This document shows, piece after piece, positions 32,805-40,364 of a stretch of DNA of 64,000 nucleotides (the first letter of the stretch is position 1; the number at the start of each line of letters is the position of its first letter). The notes beneath the pieces were generated by a model. It saw nothing but the letters and a program-made list of their open reading frames with translations. It was not told the origin of the DNA and ran no database searches. This DNA is from Poriferisodalis sp965203655. Lineage in GTDB: Bacteria; Actinomycetota; Acidimicrobiia; Acidimicrobiales; Poriferisodalaceae. The stretch covers positions 434,001 through 498,000 of the forward strand of contig NZ_CBDBDD010000009.1 in the NCBI RefSeq assembly GCF_965203655.1, written 5' to 3'. The translations under genes were made by a program, and so were the position numbers.

Positions 32805-32834
32805 GCTGATCAGATCGGGCTGATCAGATCGGGA
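32805..32834. repeat. Two tandem 15-base repeats between convergent genes
   Basis: GCTGATCAGATCGGG is followed directly by a second near-identical 15-base copy, each containing the TGATCA palindrome. It lies between the acyl-CoA dehydrogenase and enoyl-CoA hydratase stops. Confidence 0.6.
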
Positions 32835-32845
32835 TCGGCCCTCGG

Positions 32846-33640
32846 TTAGCGGCCAGTGAACGTTGGCGGGCGCTTCTCGAGGAATGCCTGGACGGCTTCC
32901 TTAGTGTCCTCGGTGGTGAAGTTGAGCGACTGAGCCATGCCTTCGCCTTCGAGCGCAGTGGCGAAGTCGGCCGAGGCGTTGAGGGTGAGCAGGCGCTTGG
33001 TCATCGCAACGGCGATGGGCGGCCCGGCCGCGAGACGATCGGCCCAGTCGTCGACGAATGCGTCGAGCTCGCCGTGGGGCACCACCTTGTTGACGATGCC
33101 GAAGTCTTCGGCCTGCTTGGCATCGATGACGTCAGCGAAGAACGCCAGCTCCTTGGCGCGGTGCAGGCCGATGAGCCGAGGCAGGATCCAGGTGCCGCCG
33201 AAGTCGACTGACAGGCCACGACGGGCGAAGATCTCGCTGAAGCGAGCCTGGTCGGAGGCCACGATCAGGTCGCAGGCGAGGGCGAGGTTCATGCCGGCGC
33301 CGGCTGCCACCCCGTTCACCTTGGCGATGACTGGCACCATGATCGAGTACAGCGCCGACACGGTCTGGTGGATCACGTTCAGCCCCTGCAGCGCATGCCG
33401 CCGTGGGCCGTCGCCTCCATCGGCGGCCAGGTCAGCGCCGCTGCAGAAGGCGTCGCCCGCACCGGTCATCACCACGCAGCGCACCGTGGGATCACCGCCG
33501 ATCTCATTCCACGTCTCGCGCAGCTCGGTGAACATCTGCGGGCTCGCCGCGTTGAGGCGCTTGGGCCGGTTCATCGTGATGGTGACGACGCCGTTGTCCG
33601 CGGCGTCGATGATGAGCGTCTCCAGTTCTGCCGATTCCAT
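32846..33640 (-). CDS. Enoyl-CoA hydratase/isomerase family protein
   Basis: This 264-residue crotonase-fold enzyme has GDAFCSGADLAA and NGVAAGAGMNLALACDL forming the oxyanion hole, followed by RRGLSVDFGGTWILPRLIG. The second acidic catalytic residue appears as Asp (SVDFG), as in some PaaG/menaquinone-type members, so isomerase activity is possible. ATG 33640 follows a TAGCGT box by 8 bases; the longer ORF to 33886 lies antisense to the aminotransferase gene and was rejected. Confidence 0.87.
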   Translation of the reverse strand: MESAELETLIIDAADNGVVTITMNRPKRLNAASPQMFTELRETWNEIGGDPTVRCVVMTGAGDAFCSGADLAADGGDGPRRHALQGLNVIHQTVSALYSIMVPVIAKVNGVAAGAGMNLALACDLIVASDQARFSEIFARRGLSVDFGGTWILPRLIGLHRAKELAFFADVIDAKQAEDFGIVNKVVPHGELDAFVDDWADRLAAGPPIAVAMTKRLLTLNASADFATALEGEGMAQSLNFTTEDTKEAVQAFLEKRPPTFTGR

Positions 33641-33648
33641 GAGTGGCG

Positions 33649-33654
33649 ACGCTA
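33649..33654 (-). promoter_or_regulatory. Probable -10 box (TAGCGT) for leaderless enoyl-CoA hydratase
   Basis: TAGCGT on the minus strand lies 8 bases before the ATG at 33640. Confidence 0.45.
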
Positions 33655-33683
33655 GTGGTGGGACGCGGGTTGCGCCCGAGGGC

Positions 33684-34841
33684 TCAACCTCGATGCTTGG
33701 CCCACGCGGTGAGGCGTTCGACGGTCTGGACCATGTCGTCGTTGCTGCCTGCGAACGAGAACCGGATGTAGCGATGTCCCTCTGCGGGGTCGAAGTCGAT
33801 GCCGGGCGTGGTGGCGATGCCGAGTTCCGCGAGCCAGGTCGCGGCCAGCTCAGCGCTGTCGTCGGTGAGGTGATCGACGTTGGCATAGATGTAGAACGCC
33901 CCGTCAGGCGGGGCGATGCGATCGATCCCTGCCGCGGGCAGGCCGTCGAGCAGGATCTGGCGGTTCGTCCGGTAGCGGGCGACGTTGGCTTCCAGCTCGT
34001 CGATGCTGTCGAAGGCGCCGAGTGCGGCGTGCTGGCTCACCGTGGAAGCGGCGATGGTGGCGTTCTGGGCGAGGCGCTCGACGGGTGAGACCAGATCGGG
34101 CGGCAGCACCAGCCAGCCCAACCGCCAACCGGTCATCGAGAAGTACTTGGAGAAGCTGTTCACCACGACCGCGCTCGGGCTGTGCGCCGCAGCGGTAGCG
34201 GCTTCGGTTCCGTAGGCGATGCCGTGGTAGATCTCGTCGGAGATCAGCCGCACGCCGGCGTCATGGCACCAGCGGGCTAGCCGGCCCAGTTCGTCTGCCA
34301 TGAGCATGGTGCCGGTCGGGTTGGCGGGACTAGCCACGACCAGCCCATCGAGCGGGCCGGCGCTCGTGACCATGTCTGCGCTCAACCGGAAGCCCGACTC
34401 GGGCGTGACGGCAATCTCGACGACCTCGATGTCCAGTGCTTCGAGCGTGTTGCGGTAGCAGGGATAGCCGGGCGCAGTCACCGCCACCCGGTCGCCGGCC
34501 TCGAAGCATGCCAGGAACGCGAGCGTGAATGCCCCGCTGGCGCCTTGGGTAACGACGATGCGGCCCGGGTCGGTGTCGTGGCCGTACCAGTCGGCGTAGT
34601 GCTGGACCAGCCTCGTGCGCAACGGTTCGATGCCCACGGCCGACGTGTAACCCAGCACGTCGTTGTCGATGGCCGCCTTGGCAGCAGCGCGCGCGCCTGC
34701 CGGCGCCGGGGTAGATGGCTGGCCGACCTCCATGTGCACCACACCGCCGCCGGCAGCTTCCCGGTCGGCGGCAGCCCGCATCATCTCCATCACAAAGAAC
34801 GGCGCAATGTCCGCCCGCTCGGAGACCTTCAAGCCGCTCAC
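33684..34841 (-). CDS. Class I/II pyridoxal-phosphate aminotransferase
   Basis: This 385-residue fold-type I aminotransferase has the PLP lysine at K232 (NSFSKYFSMTGWRLG), Asn174 in SPANPTG, Asp202/Tyr205 in SDEIYHG, and the substrate-carboxylate arginine near the C-terminus (YIRFSF). It resembles aspartate/aromatic aminotransferase subgroups, and the amino donor is not predictable. The GTG start at 34841 has no ribosome site but overlaps the TGA of an 8-codon leaderless ORF, so its translation is probably coupled to that mini-ORF. Confidence 0.88.
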   Translation of the reverse strand: MSGLKVSERADIAPFFVMEMMRAAADREAAGGGVVHMEVGQPSTPAPAGARAAAKAAIDNDVLGYTSAVGIEPLRTRLVQHYADWYGHDTDPGRIVVTQGASGAFTLAFLACFEAGDRVAVTAPGYPCYRNTLEALDIEVVEIAVTPESGFRLSADMVTSAGPLDGLVVASPANPTGTMLMADELGRLARWCHDAGVRLISDEIYHGIAYGTEAATAAAHSPSAVVVNSFSKYFSMTGWRLGWLVLPPDLVSPVERLAQNATIAASTVSQHAALGAFDSIDELEANVARYRTNRQILLDGLPAAGIDRIAPPDGAFYIYANVDHLTDDSAELAATWLAELGIATTPGIDFDPAEGHRYIRFSFAGSNDDMVQTVERLTAWAKHRG

Positions 34842-34864
34842 GAAGCGCCGCCGTGCCGTTGCAT
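34838..34864 (-). CDS. Leaderless 8-residue upstream ORF coupled to the aminotransferase
   Basis: ATG at 34864 opens an 8-codon frame, MQRHGGAS, whose TGA at 34838-34840 overlaps the aminotransferase GTG (GTGA). A TAGCCT -10 box ends 8 bases before this ATG, so ribosomes would load on the mini-ORF and re-initiate at the overlapped GTG. Too short to have a domain; no amino acid is strongly over-represented, so attenuation is not suggested. Confidence 0.5.
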   Translation of the reverse strand: MQRHGGAS

Positions 34865-34872
34865 GGCGTCAG

Positions 34873-34878
34873 AGGCTA
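34873..34878 (-). promoter_or_regulatory. Probable -10 box (TAGCCT) for the mini-ORF/aminotransferase transcript
   Basis: TAGCCT on the minus strand lies 8 bases before the mini-ORF ATG. The flanking sequence closely matches that of the helicase promoter at 2300 (GGCTCTG(C/T)CTCTTA(A/G)CCTC). Confidence 0.45.
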
Positions 34879-34930
34879 AGAGACAGAGCCCTGGGCCCGA
34901 AGCGCAGGGCGTTGCAGGGCTCGGCATCCC

Positions 34931-36124
34931 TCAGGCCGAGCGGAGCGCCTCGGTGGGAGACACCCGCGCAGCTCTGATCGCCGGGTACAAGCCGGCGATC
35001 ACGCCGATGGCGACCGCCGCAGCGAACCCGCCGATCAAGGCAACTGGTGGAATGATCACGCGCCATCCTTGGGCGAGCGAGTACCCGTAGGTCACCGCAA
35101 CCCCCAAGAGCACACCTGCTGTGCCGCCCAGGGTCGCGAGCGTCAGAGCCTCGGTGAAGAACTGCCGACGGATGTGCGCCCTCGTCGCCCCGATGGCGCG
35201 CCGGAGGCCGATCTCCCCGCGACGCTCAATGACCCCGATCACCATGACGTTTGCCACGCCGATGCCGCCCACCAACAGCGCCACCGCGCCTAAGCCCAAG
35301 AACAGCGAGGTGAAGGAGCTCTCCGCGGCTGACCTGGCTTCGAGCAGATCCGACGGCCTGCTGATTTCCGCCTCCTCGGGATTCTCCGGGTCGACCGTCG
35401 CGGCGAGCACGTCTCGGGTCGCATCGATGTGGTCCTCGTCAACGCGTACATACACCGTGGCCGGAGCCAGCTCGGCGTCGTAGTAGCGCTCGGCTGCCCG
35501 GTCGCCGATCAGCACAGCGCGATCGAGGTTGGCGGCGAGTGCGAAGGGCTCGAGAACTCCGGCCACCTCGACCCAGCGGTCGCCGATGTACAGCCGCACC
35601 GGCTGGTCGAGGTTGCGGACTCCCAGGCGTTCGGCGGCGACCGCCCCGACCACCGCCACCGGATGATCGCGGGTGGCCTCCGTCAGGAATGAGCCGAGGG
35701 CGATGTCGCCGTTGAGGGCGCCCAGGAGGCCCGGATCGGTGCCGTACACGCTGATGCCCCCGGTGAGGTCTTCGGGCACGAGATCGTTGCGGTACACGCC
35801 CGCGTCGACTGCGTACACGGCGGACGTTGCCTCCACTGTGGGCACGCGGCTGACCGTCGCAACCGAGGTCTCGGGCAGGGCCGCATCGCCCGCACCGAAG
35901 CCCGAGCCTGCCTCGATGGTGAGCAGATTGGTGCCGAGCGCGCCGATCTGGTCGAGCAGCGCCGACTTCGACGAGTCCGACAGGCCCAGGACAGCCACCA
36001 GCGATGCGATGCCGATGGCAATGCCCAGTGCCGACAATGCCGAGCGGAGCCGGCGCGCTGCCAACGATCCGAGACCGACCCGCGCTGTCTCGGATGCGCG
36101 CAAGCGGCTCGGCGCCAGGTTCAT
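34931..36124 (-). CDS. MacB/FtsX-type ABC transporter permease
   Basis: This 397-residue permease has the MacB layout: one N-terminal membrane helix (about 25-45, LGIAIGIASLVAVLGLSDSSK), a large extracytoplasmic domain (about 60-270), and three C-terminal helices including GGIGVANVMVIGVIERRGEIGLRRAIGA. It is the last gene of the efflux operon and overlaps the ATPase gene (ATGA). MacB systems expel peptides, antibiotics or lipids by a mechanotransmission cycle; the substrate here is unknown. Confidence 0.9.
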   Translation of the reverse strand: MNLAPSRLRASETARVGLGSLAARRLRSALSALGIAIGIASLVAVLGLSDSSKSALLDQIGALGTNLLTIEAGSGFGAGDAALPETSVATVSRVPTVEATSAVYAVDAGVYRNDLVPEDLTGGISVYGTDPGLLGALNGDIALGSFLTEATRDHPVAVVGAVAAERLGVRNLDQPVRLYIGDRWVEVAGVLEPFALAANLDRAVLIGDRAAERYYDAELAPATVYVRVDEDHIDATRDVLAATVDPENPEEAEISRPSDLLEARSAAESSFTSLFLGLGAVALLVGGIGVANVMVIGVIERRGEIGLRRAIGATRAHIRRQFFTEALTLATLGGTAGVLLGVAVTYGYSLAQGWRVIIPPVALIGGFAAAVAIGVIAGLYPAIRAARVSPTEALRSA

Positions 36125-36840
36125 TGCGGGATCGTCCCTGTGTCGCGCACAAGACGCCCGTCGAGAATCTGCAGCTGTCGGGGCATCGCAGCGGCGATTG
36201 CTTCGTTGCGGGTGATGACAACAATTGTCCGACCTTCGTCGTGCAGCGAGAACAGCAGCTCGATGATCGAATTCGACGAGGCGGAGTCGAGATTGCCGGT
36301 GGGCTCGTCGGCCAGGACAAACGCCGGCCCGCCGACGAGCGCCCGGGCGATGGCGACGCGTTGCATCTCACCGCCGGACAGCTCGTCGGGTTTGTGCCAT
36401 CTGCGCGCACCGAGCCCGACACGCTCGAGCACAGCCTCGGCCGCCTTGCGCCGATGTGGCCGGGTCGCGCCGGTGTACAGCAGACCGTTCGCCACGTTGT
36501 CGATCACCGCTATCCCAGACAGGAGGAAGAAGCGCTGGAACACGAAACCGACGCGCCGACCACGGATAGCCGATAGCTGGTTGTCCGTCAGCAGCGAAGT
36601 GTCGGTGCCCTCGATCAGCACCGAACCGCTGGTGGGCTGATCGAGCGTGCCCATTACGTTGAGCATCGTCGACTTGCCGCTGCCCGACTGGCCGACGACT
36701 GCGACCATCTGACCCCGGCCGATCTGCACCGAAACGTCGTCCAGCGCCTTGATGGGCGGCGATCCCGGATAGATCTTGGAAACGTCGCGCAGCTCGATAG
36801 CCGGTGGTTGCGGATCGGGCACGGCCCTCCGGTCGCTCAA
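36121..36840 (-). CDS. MacB/LolD-type ABC transporter ATP-binding protein
   Basis: This 239-residue ATPase has Walker A GQSGSGKST (50-58), signature LSGGE (154-158) and Walker B with DEP (178-180). The H-loop histidine expected as VTHD is ITRN here, an oddity that could slow or uncouple hydrolysis if real. TTG 36840 overlaps the adaptor's stop (TTGA), which suits translational coupling; GTG 36822 with GGAGG close upstream is the alternative start. It should energise the FtsX-like permease encoded next. Confidence 0.88.
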   Translation of the reverse strand: MSDRRAVPDPQPPAIELRDVSKIYPGSPPIKALDDVSVQIGRGQMVAVVGQSGSGKSTMLNVMGTLDQPTSGSVLIEGTDTSLLTDNQLSAIRGRRVGFVFQRFFLLSGIAVIDNVANGLLYTGATRPHRRKAAEAVLERVGLGARRWHKPDELSGGEMQRVAIARALVGGPAFVLADEPTGNLDSASSNSIIELLFSLHDEGRTIVVITRNEAIAAAMPRQLQILDGRLVRDTGTIPQ

Positions 36841-38390
36841 CGGGGAACCACCACTCGCATGCCGGCCTCGAGTTCTGGGCTGAGCACTTCGACGTCGCCG
36901 TCGACGAACAGTCCCGTCTCTACGCCGATCAAGCGAGCGCTTCCGTCGTCGGCGAGAACCTCTACAGCGCTTCCTCCCTCGACGAGGGCAACCAGCGCGG
37001 TGGCGGGCACGACCAAGGCATCTGCAATGAGGGTTTCGGTGATTTCCACCATTACCGACGCGCCGATCCATACCGCCGAGGCTGGGCTATGGAGCTGAAT
37101 GGTCAACTCGACGATGTTCTCGCCCGTCGCGGGGTCGGCGACCGGGGACGGATTGATGGCGACAACGGTGGCTTCGACATCGGTGCCATCGGGCAACTCC
37201 ACGTTGACGATGATCCCCTCGCTGACCAGGTCCCTGTCGCCGAGGGGAAGGTTGGCGGCGACGCGCTGGGTGGTGGCCATGACACCGCCGGTCGGCGTCT
37301 CGATCACCGTCAGCGACGCAAGCGTCGTACCGGCTGGCAGATCCTGGCCCACCTCGATGCCCGTCGACCAAGGCCCGATCTGCACCGGACCATCGACGAA
37401 CAGCACATCAGCGGTGCCCACTGTCGCGTCGACGCGGTGTCCGACTTCCTGCTGCCAACGCTGCACTGCCGCGGCCGTGGCCTCGTCGAAGACGCCGTCG
37501 GCGACCCGCTGCTCCCGGTCGAGGTAGCCGAGCTCGACGAGGTTCTCCTGCAGCTGACGGACATCGTCGCCGGAGGTTCCCGGCTCCATGGTGCGATATG
37601 CGGGCATGCTGCCGAACAGGACGATGAGCGAGTCCTGACCCTGGCTGAGATCAGCCCAGTTGGCCTCAGCGGCGTTGAGCCCTGCTTCAGCACTCTGGAC
37701 TGCCGACGTGAGCGTCGCGAGCTCCGTTTCCGACGGGGGAGCCAACAGGTCCGCCAGGGCCTCTTCCGCAACCAAGATTGCTGCGTTCGCGGCGTCGATC
37801 TCTGCGTCTGAGGGGCCGGCGCGCAGGTCCGAAAGTGCTTCTGAGGCAGCGGCGAGATCGGCCCGCGCCTGGGCTCGCGTCGCCTCGGTGGGATTGTCGA
37901 GAAGGTCGAGTGTTTCCTGTGCCGCGAGCACCTGTGCTTCGGCATCGTCGATCTCTGCGTCCGACGGGCCGTCGGTGAGATCGTCGAGTGTTTCCTGTGC
38001 GGCGAGCACCTGTGCCTCTGCCTCATCGACCTCAGCTTCGGTCGGACCGGCGAGGAGTTCGTCGAGCGCCTCTTCGGCGGTCAGCAACACGGCGCGCAGT
38101 TCGTCAATCTCGGCGTCAGTGCCGCAGCACTGCAGTTCGTCGCGGAGCCGTTCCCAGGCGATCGCCACAGCCGCTTCGGCCGATTCGATCTCGGCTTCCG
38201 ATGGCTCTGCGAGCAATTCTGCGAGTGCTTCCTGCGCCGTCACCAAGTTGGCCTTCGCCGAGTCGATCTCGGCTTGTGTTGCTCCGGCAATCAACTGGGC
38301 AAGATGCTCTTGCGCGGCGGCGAGGTCAGAACGGGCCTGCGCGCGCAGCATCCGTGGGGTTGTCGAGGTGCTCGAGAGCTTCCGCAGCAA
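36837..38390 (-). CDS. Membrane-fusion/adaptor protein, C-terminal part of a frame-split gene
   Basis: This frame encodes most of a MacA/HlyD-like adaptor: the rest of the 26-residue coiled-coil repeats, a peptidoglycan-binding domain (DVRQLQENLVELGYL, then FDEATAAAVQRWQ), and the C-terminal barrel/lipoyl-like region ending in VVVPR. It continues the protein that starts at 38934, but in the other frame: the join is near 38340, inside a GC tract. Its first 13-50 codons here are out-of-frame shadow. Rejoined, the adaptor would be about 698 residues. The stop overlaps the ATPase start. Confidence 0.75.
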   Translation of the reverse strand: MLRKLSSTSTTPRMLRAQARSDLAAAQEHLAQLIAGATQAEIDSAKANLVTAQEALAELLAEPSEAEIESAEAAVAIAWERLRDELQCCGTDAEIDELRAVLLTAEEALDELLAGPTEAEVDEAEAQVLAAQETLDDLTDGPSDAEIDDAEAQVLAAQETLDLLDNPTEATRAQARADLAAASEALSDLRAGPSDAEIDAANAAILVAEEALADLLAPPSETELATLTSAVQSAEAGLNAAEANWADLSQGQDSLIVLFGSMPAYRTMEPGTSGDDVRQLQENLVELGYLDREQRVADGVFDEATAAAVQRWQQEVGHRVDATVGTADVLFVDGPVQIGPWSTGIEVGQDLPAGTTLASLTVIETPTGGVMATTQRVAANLPLGDRDLVSEGIIVNVELPDGTDVEATVVAINPSPVADPATGENIVELTIQLHSPASAVWIGASVMVEITETLIADALVVPATALVALVEGGSAVEVLADDGSARLIGVETGLFVDGDVEVLSPELEAGMRVVVPR

Positions 38391-38934
38391 CGGCCACAGC
38401 CGCCTCGGCGGTGCGGATCTCAGACACAGTGGGCGCTGCGATCAGCTCGTCCCGCGCCTCGATGGCCGTGGCAACATCGGCTCGTGCCGCGGCCATGTCG
38501 GCATCCGAAGGCCCTGCTCGGGCGCTGCTCAGGTCGTCTTCAGCAACCATGAGCGAGTCCTGCGCCGATGCGACTTCGGCCAGCGCATCGGCGGTTTCCG
38601 CGTCGGTCGGGGGATCCAGGATCAGGTAGATCGATTCGCCCCGGCCCACGACGGTGCCCTCGGCAGCAAGATGAATCAGCGATCCGTCGCTACGGGCGGC
38701 GAGTGTGACTGTGCCTTCGTAGTCGAGCGTTCCTTCGATCTCGAGGTACTCGGTGAGGTTGCGCTGTTCGATCAGCGTCGTGGTGAGGCTCGACTCGGCC
38801 GCGTCGCTCAAAGTGTCGTCTGAGCCATCGCGGAGGAGTACGAGCGCGACGATGAGCACGATCCCAGCGATGACGATGAGCACTGCGGCGACAGCGGCAA
38901 CTCTGGTCCGTCGGCCTGTGCGCGCCATGCTCAT
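38326..38934 (-). CDS. Membrane-fusion/adaptor protein, N-terminal part of a frame-split gene
   Basis: This 202-residue frame has one membrane anchor (about 12-34, VAAVAAVLIVIAGIVLIVALVLL), the first barrel strands (IEGTLDYEGTVTLAARSDGSL), and the first coiled-coil repeats (AGPSDADMAAARADV, APTVSEIRTAEAAV). It then runs out of frame after LDNPTDAARA and stops. The downstream frame resumes at RAQARSDLAAA, matching a later repeat that reads LDNPTEATRAQARADLAAA. Restoring two bases in the GCGCGC tract at 38339-38344 rejoins them, so this is one gene with a frameshift or sequencing error. It overlaps the lipoprotein gene by 4 bases. Confidence 0.75.
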   Translation of the reverse strand: MSMARTGRRTRVAAVAAVLIVIAGIVLIVALVLLRDGSDDTLSDAAESSLTTTLIEQRNLTEYLEIEGTLDYEGTVTLAARSDGSLIHLAAEGTVVGRGESIYLILDPPTDAETADALAEVASAQDSLMVAEDDLSSARAGPSDADMAAARADVATAIEARDELIAAPTVSEIRTAEAAVAVAAEALEHLDNPTDAARAGPF

Positions 38935-39677
38935 TGTCCCGCCTGCGGCTGACCGCCACGCTGCCCCGGGGCGATCGACACCTGCTCGGCGCAGATGTCC
39001 ATTGCGGCGCTCACATCGGGATCGTCGAAGTCCAAGTCACCGAACGGGCGAGCGGCCCCGCCGCCTCCGCCAGGGCCGAATCCGCTGGTGTCCGGGTCGC
39101 CGACGTCGATGCCGTTGTCGCGCAGGCACTGGGCGAATTCGAGCAGTCGGTCGGCCCGCTCGGCCTGGGCCTCCGCGAAGTCCTGACTGCCTCGGCCGAA
39201 CGCGAGGCCTTCAAGTAGGCCCCCGCATGCTTCGCGCGCTGCCGGCAGATCCGGATCGCGCCCGATGCGCTGCAGATTCTCTGCCGACTGGGAGGCACCG
39301 CCGGCGCCCGGCCGCAGACCGAAGCTGATCGTGCCGTCAGCCTCGACGATCGGGTCGGGGAACTCCACGCCGTTGTCGCGCATGCACGCTGCGAACTCCA
39401 GCAGGCGCTCCTCGTCGCCGACGGCTTCGTCGGCGCCGTCCTGTTCTGCGTCAGTCGACGCCGTGTCGGTCGATGCAGGAGCTGTGGTTGCGCTTGGTGA
39501 AGCGGGCACCTCGGAAGGTCCGTCAGAGCCTGCAGCCGTGAGCGCTTCGGCGGCACTGGTCGACGTGCTGTCAAGCAGCGTTGGCAGGCCGTTCTGGTTG
39601 CCCTCTGAGCAAGCCATTGCCACCAGTGACATGACTGCCGCGATTGCGAGCAGCGATGGGCGGAAGAATCTCAGCAC
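38931..39677 (-). CDS. Lipoprotein with duplicated CMRDNG domain, efflux-operon associated
   Basis: This 248-residue secreted lipoprotein has a signal peptide ending in LVAMAC (lipobox Cys near 23), a Ser/Thr/Ala-rich linker, and two copies of a roughly 60-residue unit beginning LLEFAACMRDNGVEFPDP and LLEFAQCLRDNGIDVGDP. Proteins with this CMRxNG-PDP motif are common in actinobacteria beside ABC efflux genes; their role is unknown. The GTG start at 39677 was chosen for GGAGG with 9-base spacing; an ORF extending to 39773 has no such site. It is the first gene of the four-gene efflux operon. Confidence 0.75.
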   Translation of the reverse strand: MLRFFRPSLLAIAAVMSLVAMACSEGNQNGLPTLLDSTSTSAAEALTAAGSDGPSEVPASPSATTAPASTDTASTDAEQDGADEAVGDEERLLEFAACMRDNGVEFPDPIVEADGTISFGLRPGAGGASQSAENLQRIGRDPDLPAAREACGGLLEGLAFGRGSQDFAEAQAERADRLLEFAQCLRDNGIDVGDPDTSGFGPGGGGGAARPFGDLDFDDPDVSAAMDICAEQVSIAPGQRGGQPQAGQ

Positions 39678-39732
39678 GCGGGTTCGCCTCCGAGTAGCCG
39701 TAAGGGGGTGCACGCACGGTACGAAGCCGAGA

Positions 39733-39749
39733 TGAGAAGAATCTGAGAA
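39733..39749. promoter_or_regulatory. Response-regulator-type direct repeat upstream of the efflux operon
   Basis: TGAGAA occurs at 39733-39738 and 39744-39749, 11 bases apart, i.e. one helical turn. Such direct hexamers are typical of OmpR/PhoB-family regulators. It lies 56 bases before the lipoprotein start. No two-component genes are in the window. Confidence 0.45.
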
Positions 39750-39779
39750 CGCGGCACACGGGCACGCGCCCACAGCGGC

Positions 39780-40364
39780 TCAGTAGTCGATGCCCTTCTT
39801 GGCCGCGATCCCCGAGTCGTAGGCGTGCTTGGCCTTGCGCATCTCGGTCACGGTGTCGGCGAAGTCCGTCATCCACTCCGGCGCATCACGCCCGGTCAGC
39901 ACCAACGAGACATGCTCTGGCCGATCCCTGAAGGTGGCCTCCACGTCTGCGGCGTCGATCCAACCCCAGTTGAGCGGGTAGGTGATCTCGTCGAACACCA
40001 CCAGCCGGTGCTCACCCGCCGACACCAGTTCCTTGCCGTGCCGCCAGGCCTCGCGGGCCTCGGCTTCGTCACGCGTCAAGTCCTCGCTGTCCCAGGTGAA
40101 GCCTTCCCCCAACGACCAGAAGTCGATGCCGAGCGGTTCGGCCATCATCTGCTCGCCGGTCACCCAGTCTTCGGACTTCAGGAACTGCACGACTGCGACC
40201 GGCCAGCCTCGGGCGCGTGCCCTCATTGCCGTGCCGAAAGCCGCGGACGATTTGCCCTTGCCGTCGCCGGTGTTCACCACCACGAGGCTGCGCGCTGTGC
40301 GCAGCCCGTCGGGGCGGGGATCCTCGGTGGGCGGCGATTCGGTGTCTGACGGTATGTCGTTCAT
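39780..40364 (-). CDS. cobO: Cob(I)yrinic acid a,c-diamide adenosyltransferase
   Basis: This 194-residue BtuR/CobO-type enzyme transfers the adenosyl group of ATP to cob(I)alamin. The nucleotide loop NTGDGKGKSSAAFG (31-44) and FDEITYPLNWGW are clear. It is the last gene of the riboswitch-controlled uptake operon and begins inside the stop of the ATPase gene (TGATG). It makes imported B12 usable by adenosylcobalamin enzymes such as the acyl-CoA mutase encoded at 48.3 kb. Confidence 0.92.
   Translation of the reverse strand: MNDIPSDTESPPTEDPRPDGLRTARSLVVVNTGDGKGKSSAAFGTAMRARARGWPVAVVQFLKSEDWVTGEQMMAEPLGIDFWSLGEGFTWDSEDLTRDEAEAREAWRHGKELVSAGEHRLVVFDEITYPLNWGWIDAADVEATFRDRPEHVSLVLTGRDAPEWMTDFADTVTEMRKAKHAYDSGIAAKKGIDY

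Noticed and set aside
38326..38390. Programmed ribosomal frameshift in the efflux adaptor
   Set aside because: No slippery heptamer or stimulatory pseudoknot is obvious, and the missing two bases fall in a GC tract, which points to slippage or error.
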